This document shows, one piece after another, positions 60,352-64,000 of a stretch of 64,000 nt of DNA. How positions within the stretch are numbered: the stretch's first letter is position 1; every line of letters starts with the position of its first letter. The position numbers were made by a program, and so were the translations under genes. Source of the stretch: JADZAI01 sp047602465. Its GTDB lineage: Bacteria; Pseudomonadota; Alphaproteobacteria; Micropepsales; Micropepsaceae. The stretch lies in NCBI GenBank assembly GCA_047602465.1, contig JASGHF010000001.1, positions 2,108,001 through 2,172,000 on the forward strand. The letters are read 5' to 3'. The notes beneath the pieces are model-generated. The model was not told the DNA's origin and did not search any database. It worked only from the letters and a program-made list of their open reading frames with translations.

Positions 60352-60462
60352 ATGAACACCATCAACAGCACCAGCCAGCGCCTGTGGACCTTCGTGATGG
60401 GTCTGGGCCTCGCCGCCTACGCCGCGGTCTTCGTCGTCGAAGGCGTCGGCAGCTTCATCTGA
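60352..60462 (+). CDS. Microprotein 2, 36-residue paralogue of microprotein 1
   Basis: A 36-residue frame 53 bp downstream of microprotein 1, with AAGGGG about eight bases before ATG. N-terminal part NTINSTSQRLWTFVMG; then GLGLAAYAAVFVVEGVGSF, matching microprotein 1 along its span (GL, AYA, VF, V, GVG). Acidic Glu replaces Gln in the span end. The strong terminator at 60527-60563 ends this two-gene unit, so both are probably expressed from one mRNA. Confidence 0.7.
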   Translation: MNTINSTSQRLWTFVMGLGLAAYAAVFVVEGVGSFI

Positions 60463-60526
60463 AGCGGAAGCTCTGAAGCGCTGCCCCTCACTCCTGAGAG
60501 CAGTCCCGCGGCGCTTCATTCCTCAA

Positions 60527-60563
60527 GGGGTTCGGCCACACGGCCGGACCCCTTTTTCTTTGG
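60527..60563 (+). terminator. Intrinsic terminator after the microprotein pair
   Basis: Stem GGGGTTCGGCC / GGCCGGACCCC (one G-T wobble) with a 4-nt loop, followed by TTTTTCTTT. It ends the plus-strand microprotein unit and lies just beyond the tsaD stop on the other strand. Confidence 0.88.
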
Positions 60564-60564
60564 G

Positions 60565-61623
60565 TTATGCGCCGAGCGGCCAGCGGGCGCGGGCTTCGAC
60601 ATCGAGCGGGGCGGCGGCGCCGTTCTGGAACTGCTCCAGCCCTGCCCAGGCGATCATCGCGGCATTGTCGGTGCAGAGCTTCACCGGCGGCACGGCGAGG
60701 CGGAAGCCTTCGCGCGATGCGACTTTTTCCAGTGCGCGGCGGATCTCGGTATTGGCGGCGACGCCCCCCGCAACCACCAGCGCCGGCGTCTCAGTGTTCC
60801 GGTTGTCGCGGAACCAGCGCATCGCGCTGCGGCTGCGGCTGACCAGAATGTCGACGACGGCGGCCTGGAAGCTGGCGGCGATATCGGCGGCGAACTGCGT
60901 GCCGGCCATATCGCCGCCATGGCCTTCGCGCTGCACGGCATAGCGCACGGCGGTCTTCAGGCCCGCGAATGACAGGTCGAAGCCCGGCCGGTCGAGCAGC
61001 GGGCGCGGGAAGGCGAAGCGTTTCGGGTCGCCGTTCAGCGCCGCCTTCTCAACCGCCGGGCCGCCGGGAAAGCCGAGGCCCAGCAGTTTGGCGGTCTTGT
61101 CGAAGGCCTCGCCCGCCGCGTCGTCGATGGTGCCGCCGAGGCGCTCGAAGCTGCGCGGGCCGTCGACGACAAGAAGCTGGCAGTGGCCGCCGGAAACCAG
61201 CAGCAGAAGATAGGGATAGGCGGTGCCTTCCGTCATGCGGACGGTGAGGGCGTGGCCTTCCAGGTGATTGACCGCGACCAGCGGCTTTCCCGCAGCGAGG
61301 GCGAGGGCCTTGGCGGTCATCAGCCCGACCAGCACGCCGCCGATGAGGCCCGGCCCTGCGGTCACCGCGACGGCGTCGATCTCGTCCAGCGACAGGCCTG
61401 CCACCGCGAGGGCGCGCCAGGCGACGATGTCCATCTTCTCCACATGCGCGCGTGCGGCGATTTCCGGCACCACACCGCCGAACGGGGCATGGGCCTCGTC
61501 CTGCGAGGCGACGATGCTGGACAGGATGTCGCCGGGGCCGGGCGCGACGCCGCGCACCACGGCGGCGGCGGTCTCGTCGCAGCTGGATTCCAGGCCGAGA
61601 ATGGTGAGGGCGGCTTGCGTCAC
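60565..61623 (-). CDS. tsaD: tRNA N6-adenosine threonylcarbamoyltransferase TsaD
   Basis: Catalytic subunit for t6A37 in tRNAs reading ANN codons. The 352-residue ASKHA-fold protein has LGLESSCDETAAAVV, the metal pair HLEGH, VSGGHCQLLVV, GGTIDDAAGEAFDK and GGVAANTEIR. GTG 61623 matches the usual N-terminus; a TTG at 61641 would add six residues. Divergent from hemD 38 bp away. In related genomes gpsA follows directly; here the TetR and microprotein genes intervene. Confidence 0.97.
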   Translation of the reverse strand: MTQAALTILGLESSCDETAAAVVRGVAPGPGDILSSIVASQDEAHAPFGGVVPEIAARAHVEKMDIVAWRALAVAGLSLDEIDAVAVTAGPGLIGGVLVGLMTAKALALAAGKPLVAVNHLEGHALTVRMTEGTAYPYLLLLVSGGHCQLLVVDGPRSFERLGGTIDDAAGEAFDKTAKLLGLGFPGGPAVEKAALNGDPKRFAFPRPLLDRPGFDLSFAGLKTAVRYAVQREGHGGDMAGTQFAADIAASFQAAVVDILVSRSRSAMRWFRDNRNTETPALVVAGGVAANTEIRRALEKVASREGFRLAVPPVKLCTDNAAMIAWAGLEQFQNGAAAPLDVEARARWPLGA

Positions 61624-61661
61624 GGCCTCCAATAGCGGCAAGTCGGCCCCAGAGCCAAGCC

Positions 61662-62393
61662 ATGAGCCAAGCCCATAATCCCTTCCGCACCGTGCTCGTC
61701 ACGCGCCCGGCCCATCAGGCGGCGAGCCTCATGACGGCGCTCGCTTTGCGTGGTTACACGGCGGTCGCCGCCCCGGTTCTGGAGATGCATCCGACGGATG
61801 TGGCGATCCCCAAGGGTGATTTCGATGCGCTGGCGTTCACGTCTGCGAATGGCGCGGCGGCTTTTGCGGCCCGCGATCCGCGCCGTGATATCCCGGTCTT
61901 CGCCGTCGGCCCCGCGACCGCGGCGGCGGCGCGCAAGGCGCATTTCGAATGGATCATGGCGGGCGATCAGGGGGCCGAGGCGCTGGCCGGGATCATCGCC
62001 GGCCGCCTCGCCGCAGGATCGCGCGTGCTGCATCCTGCAGGGCGCGATGTGGCGGTCGATCTGGGTGCGGCGCTGGCGCAATCGGGCATCGCTGTGGACC
62101 GCGTCACGCTCTACGCCATGGACAAGGCTGCGGCGCTTTCGGACGACGCCCTTCGCGCCATCGAGCGCGGATGCATCGCGCTGCTCTATTCCAGGCGCAG
62201 CGCGGAGGCGCTGGTTCAGCTGGCGGACGAATCCGGCGTATCGCTGGCCAGAACCATCGGCGTTCTGCCGCTCCAGACCGATTTCAGGAGCGACCGGTTC
62301 CGGTCGGTCATGAGCATCGGAACGACGACGACCGGCCATGACGACCTGATCGGCATTCTCGATAGTCTTGAGGCTGTTACGCGCCAATTGTAG
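61662..62393 (+). CDS. hemD: Uroporphyrinogen-III synthase
   Basis: Closes and inverts ring D of hydroxymethylbilane in heme synthesis. The 243-residue two-domain protein has TVLVTRPAHQAASLMTAL, DALAFTSANGAAAFA, PVFAVGPATAAAA, VLHPAGRDVAVDL, LLYSRRSAEALV and a C-terminal tail SIGTTTTGHDDLIGIL. HemD sequences are poorly conserved, so context (tsaD, Mic60, hemY) helps. hemC, often adjacent, is not in the window. Mic60 begins 9 bp later. Confidence 0.92.
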   Translation: MSQAHNPFRTVLVTRPAHQAASLMTALALRGYTAVAAPVLEMHPTDVAIPKGDFDALAFTSANGAAAFAARDPRRDIPVFAVGPATAAAARKAHFEWIMAGDQGAEALAGIIAGRLAAGSRVLHPAGRDVAVDLGAALAQSGIAVDRVTLYAMDKAAALSDDALRAIERGCIALLYSRRSAEALVQLADESGVSLARTIGVLPLQTDFRSDRFRSVMSIGTTTTGHDDLIGILDSLEAVTRQL

Positions 62394-62402
62394 GGTCGCC
62401 CC

Positions 62403-63644
62403 GTGACCGACATCGACGCGAAAGACACTCCGCCGGAGGCTCCGACCCCCGGCGACATCGAGGCCGCGCTTTCGGACCTGCGGGTCCAGATCGGCGCGCC
62501 CGAGGCGCCGCCTCTTCCGCCGCCCCCGCCTGTCGTGCAGCGGCGCGGGCCGGGATGGGGCGCGAGCCTCGCCCTGATGCTGGCGGCAGGCGTGGCGGGC
62601 GGTGTCGGCGCCAGTTTTCTTGGCTCCGGGCCGGCCGCTGTCCGCAGCCAGACGCCGGATAACGGGGCGGAGGCGCGTATCGCGGCGCTGGAAGATCGCC
62701 TGTCGCGGCTGCCGGAGAAGGCGGGCGTCGATCCGGCGGCGTTGTCCGATCTGGCGGCGGATATCGAGGGCCTGAATGTCCGCGTCCGCGCGCTGGAAGC
62801 GGCGGAAGCGGCGCAGCCCACACCGGGCGTCACGCCGCCTGCCGGGGCCGGGCCGGAGACAGCCGCGCTGACGGCGGCGTTGGCCGACCTCATGTCGCGG
62901 ATGGACGCGCTTGAGACACGGCTGAATGCACTGCCTGCGACCCCGGCGATGCCCCTGGAGCCTCAGGCCGATCCGCAGATTGCGGCGGATATCGCGGCGC
63001 TGAAGATGGGCTTAGCCGAACTCGTGACGCGGCTTGCGTCGCTGGAACAGGCGGCTCCGGCGAGCGAACTCATCGCCTCGCTGGATGGGCGGCTGTCGGC
63101 GCTTGAGGACGCCGATCCCGGCCGCGCCTCGCGTCAGGCGGCGCTGGCGCTGATCGTTGCGCGGCTTGGCGCGGCGGCGGATGAAGGCCGGCCCTTCACG
63201 GCGGAACTGACGGCGCTGAAAGCGGCGGCGCCCGCGACCGACACCAGCGCCTTCGAGGCCTATGCCGCAAAGGGCCTGCCGACCGTACGCGCGCTGGCCG
63301 AAGGGCTGGAGGCGATCGACGGCGCTGTGCGCGATGCCGCCGACTATGAACGCGGCGGCGATTTCTTCGACCGGTTGTGGCGCGGGATCGGGCGTCTGGT
63401 GACGGTGCGCGTCGACGGCCTCGCCGAAGGGCGCGAGCCGGAAGATCATCTCGCCCGCGCGCAGTATCACGCCGGGCGCGGCGATCTGAATTATGCCTAT
63501 GCCGAGATGGATGCGCTGACCGGCGCGCCGCGTGGCGCGGCCGCCGTCTGGCTGGCCGACGCCAAAGCGCGGCTGGCGCTGGATGCGGGCCTGAACGATC
63601 TCACCGCGCGCATTCTCGCCGATCTCGCGCGGCCAGCACCATGA
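62403..63644 (+). CDS. Alphaproteobacterial Mic60/mitofilin-like protein (COG4223)
   Basis: A 413-residue inner-membrane protein. A Pro-rich cytoplasmic N-terminus (PPLPPPPPVV) precedes one membrane span at about residues 55-75 (ASLALMLAAGVAGGVGASFL), a coiled-coil-like helical region, then a mitofilin-type C-terminal domain (DFFDRLWRGIGRLVTVR; AQYHAGRGDLNYAYAEMDAL). Homologues beside hem genes are considered the ancestors of mitochondrial Mic60, shaping crista-like membranes. GTG start; the sequence flanking is tightly packed. Confidence 0.85.
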   Translation: MTDIDAKDTPPEAPTPGDIEAALSDLRVQIGAPEAPPLPPPPPVVQRRGPGWGASLALMLAAGVAGGVGASFLGSGPAAVRSQTPDNGAEARIAALEDRLSRLPEKAGVDPAALSDLAADIEGLNVRVRALEAAEAAQPTPGVTPPAGAGPETAALTAALADLMSRMDALETRLNALPATPAMPLEPQADPQIAADIAALKMGLAELVTRLASLEQAAPASELIASLDGRLSALEDADPGRASRQAALALIVARLGAAADEGRPFTAELTALKAAAPATDTSAFEAYAAKGLPTVRALAEGLEAIDGAVRDAADYERGGDFFDRLWRGIGRLVTVRVDGLAEGREPEDHLARAQYHAGRGDLNYAYAEMDALTGAPRGAAAVWLADAKARLALDAGLNDLTARILADLARPAP

Positions 63645-63651
63645 GGCAGGC

Positions 63652-64000
63652 ATGATCCGCCTCGTCTGGCTGTTCCTGATCGCGGCGGCGCTGGCGGCCG
63701 GCGCGGCGATCCTGTCGGGCCAGACCGGCGATGTGGCGATCAGGATCGGTGCGGCCGAATACCGGATGGCCCCGGCCGTCGCGGCGGCGTTGTGCGTGCT
63801 CGCCATCGGCTTGCTGATCGGGGTGTGGCGGCTGATCGGCCTCGTCTTCGATCTGCCCGGCGCGATGAGCCGGTCGCGGCGCGAGCGGCGGCGCAAGGCG
63901 CGCTATCTCAGCCTCGCGCGCGGCATGGTCGCGGTCGCGGCTGGCGATGCGCGCGAGGCGAAGCGCCATGCGGCGCGGGCGCAGTCGCGCTCGCGCGGCC
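63652..64000 (+). CDS. hemY: HemY N-terminal domain protein (3' end outside window)
   Basis: The first 116 residues of a HemY-like protein, cut by the right edge. Two membrane spans (VWLFLIAAALAAGAAIL and VAAALCVLAIGLLIGVW) are followed by the SRRERRRKARYLSLARGMVAV segment that begins the TPR region. Heme-cluster HemY (COG3071) is of uncertain role and unrelated to protoporphyrinogen oxidase. It follows Mic60 by 7 bp in the conserved hemD-Mic60-hemY order. Confidence 0.9.
   Translation, partial: MIRLVWLFLIAAALAAGAAILSGQTGDVAIRIGAAEYRMAPAVAAALCVLAIGLLIGVWRLIGLVFDLPGAMSRSRRERRRKARYLSLARGMVAVAAGDAREAKRHAARAQSRSRG

Noticed and set aside
1..64000. tRNA, rRNA, CRISPR arrays, insertion sequences, prophage
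   Set aside because: No cloverleaf genes, spaced direct repeats, transposase or phage structural genes were seen when reading the window.

Overview
The window is a high-GC, gene-dense chromosomal segment from an alphaproteobacterium. Several gene neighbourhoods typical of that class support this: ftsK next to lolA; htpX-rsmB-rpe-heparinase-purH; SDHAF4 (DUF1674) divergent from htpX; tsaD and gpsA-YciI-EVE beside hemD-Mic60-hemY; and a 1600-residue NAD-type glutamate dehydrogenase. I cannot name the genus. No tRNA, rRNA, CRISPR array, transposase or phage gene was seen. Both window edges cut genes: ftsK on the left and hemY on the right.

Layout. 1-5.0 kb: ftsK and lolA are separated by an AT-richer cassette of two tail-to-tail genes, an MT-A70 DNA methyltransferase and a BglII-type restriction endonuclease. 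5.1-14 kb: metabolic and stress genes, including a glutamine synthetase-like enzyme and a class III aminotransferase that could both act on polyamines, plus YghU, a flavin-type stress protein, CurA-like reductase, GNAT, pirin, hydrolase and an MliC-like lipocalin-type inhibitor. 14.0-14.24 kb: a strongly structured RNA with its own promoter and a very strong terminator. 16-18.5 kb: a transketolase/AceE-like enzyme. 18.5-23.6 kb: three tandem, translationally coupled paralogues of the YkuD_2 L,D-transpeptidase family, then PhoX. 23.6-28.8 kb: two tandem oligopeptide-binding proteins divergent from an exported oligoendopeptidase F. 31-36 kb: glutamate dehydrogenase. 36-45 kb: transporters and the purH/rpe/rsmB/htpX housekeeping block. 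45.4-58.2 kb: accessory metabolism (GST, thermonuclease with a suspected frameshift, a peptidoglycan-binding AvrRpt2-like protease, acs, CaiB-type transferase, CpdB, creatininase, VOC, DUF2891, fRMsr, Rieske, EVE, YciI). 58.2-64 kb: gpsA, a TetR regulator with two unannotated microproteins, tsaD, hemD, Mic60 and hemY.

The most unusual items are: (1) the restriction-modification cassette, whose methyltransferase carries a C-terminal helix-turn-helix and whose promoter region has two AGATCT hexamers 12 bp apart; (2) the roughly 136-nt multi-hairpin RNA at 14093-14228, ending 15 nt before an unknown acidic protein, so either a small RNA or an attenuator; (3) a pair of 41- and 36-residue membrane microprotein paralogues behind a TetR regulator, with a near-palindromic operator; (4) the coupled YkuD_2 triplet with Pro/Ala-rich tails sharing a short motif; and (5) a perfect Fur/Irr-like palindrome directly upstream of a DUF2061 gene.
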